Below, piece after piece: positions 13,676-13,922 of a DNA stretch of 13,922 nucleotides. Every line of letters starts with the position of its first letter. Positions within the stretch are counted from its first letter, which is position 1. A program made the translations under genes and the position numbers. The DNA comes from Candidatus Omnitrophota bacterium (GTDB lineage: Bacteria > Omnitrophota > Gorgyraeia > Duberdicusellales > 4484-171). The DNA is taken from NCBI GenBank assembly GCA_023818995.1, contig JAMWDA010000021.1, forward strand, positions 1 to 13,922. Direction: 5' to 3'. Below the pieces are notes generated by a model, which was given only the letters and a program-made list of their open reading frames with translations, searched no databases and was not told the origin of the DNA.

Positions 13676-13922
13676 TAAAAAAATTATCTAAAAAAGAGCG
13701 TGTTCCAGCAAGTTATTTAGAAAAGAAATTGAAGGAAGGCAAAATAGTTATTCCTTTAAATAGGAAAAGAGAGATAGAAAATATAACTGCCATTGGTGAG
13801 GGACTAAGAATAAAAATTAATACTAACATAGGGACATCACCGGAGAAAAAAGAGTATAAAGATGAAATAGAAAAACTTAAAATAGCAAGCTCTTTAGGCA
13901 CAGATACAGTTATGGATCTAAG
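13657..13922 (+). CDS. thiC: Phosphomethylpyrimidine synthase ThiC (3' truncated by window end)
   Basis: The first 88 complete codons are present. ThiC is a radical SAM enzyme that rearranges aminoimidazole ribotide into hydroxymethylpyrimidine phosphate, the pyrimidine half of thiamine. The segment AIGEGLRIKINTNIGTS (46-62) and GTDTVMDL near the end are the diagnostic N-terminal motifs; GLRTKVNAN is more usual, so Ile and Thr substitutions appear. The catalytic Cys-rich C-terminus lies beyond the window. The start at ATG 13657 overlaps thiE by 19 bases and has only weak Shine-Dalgarno complementarity; I infer translational coupling. The short N-terminus, without the long extension of the E. 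coli form, is like anaerobic-type ThiC. With ThiD2 and ThiE upstream it forms a compact thiamine operon. Confidence 0.93.
   Translation, partial: MFKSSLIKKLSKKERVPASYLEKKLKEGKIVIPLNRKREIENITAIGEGLRIKINTNIGTSPEKKEYKDEIEKLKIASSLGTDTVMDL

Noticed and set aside
13420..13901. Two minus-strand open frames opposite thiE and thiC
   Set aside because: They lie opposite conserved ThiE and ThiC motifs and have hydrophobic, unfamiliar translations typical of antisense frames.

Overview
The window is an AT-rich bacterial segment in which every recognisable gene lies on the + strand. The genes are packed with gaps of at most about 70 bases, and many overlap by 1 to 62 bases. I see no RNA genes, mobile elements, CRISPR arrays or convincing terminators, and no gene-free stretch over 300 bases. 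The gene set suggests an uncultivated, probably anaerobic, diderm bacterium. ADP-heptose genes (gmhA, hldE adenylyltransferase domain) imply an LPS-like envelope. A predicted PPi-dependent phosphofructokinase, ThiD2/ThiE, an AmaP-like protein beside accBC, and AmmeMemoRadiSam protein B would fit a candidate phylum such as Omnitrophota or a relative. That placement is inference and no marker here settles it.

Layout. (1) 1-1728: the 3' part of a fused nicotinate phosphoribosyltransferase-nicotinamidase, which would take nicotinamide to nicotinate mononucleotide on one polypeptide. (2) 1742-5291: a four-gene signalling block made of a REC-histidine kinase without a sensor domain, two stand-alone receiver proteins that look like tandem duplicates, and a REC-GAF-HD-GYP protein expected to degrade c-di-GMP. 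(3) 5284-8095: AmmeMemoRadiSam protein B, a DUF1844 protein, a 55-residue Trm112-like zinc protein, type II 3-dehydroquinase and an Xaa-Pro peptidase. (4) 8168-10551: the biotin carrier and biotin carboxylase of acetyl-CoA carboxylase, then an AmaP/Asp23-like membrane protein. (5) 10577-12650: phosphofructokinase coupled to GmhA and the heptose-1-phosphate adenylyltransferase. (6) 12625-13922: thiamine genes, namely ThiD2 and ThiE in different frames where relatives have one fused protein, then the start of thiC, cut by the window end.

Working together: block 2 looks like a self-contained phosphorelay ending in c-di-GMP turnover. aroQ-pepP-accB-accC is a widely seen housekeeping order, here without the efp gene that often sits between pepP and accB. 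pfk-gmhA-hldE meets at sugar-phosphate metabolism (sedoheptulose 7-phosphate), and the thiamine block joins the thiazole and pyrimidine halves of the cofactor. The strongest candidates for something unusual are the PncB-PncA fusion, the sensorless multi-receiver relay with altered receiver active sites, the ThiD2/ThiE frame break, and the PPi-type PFK coupled to a sedoheptulose-7-phosphate enzyme.
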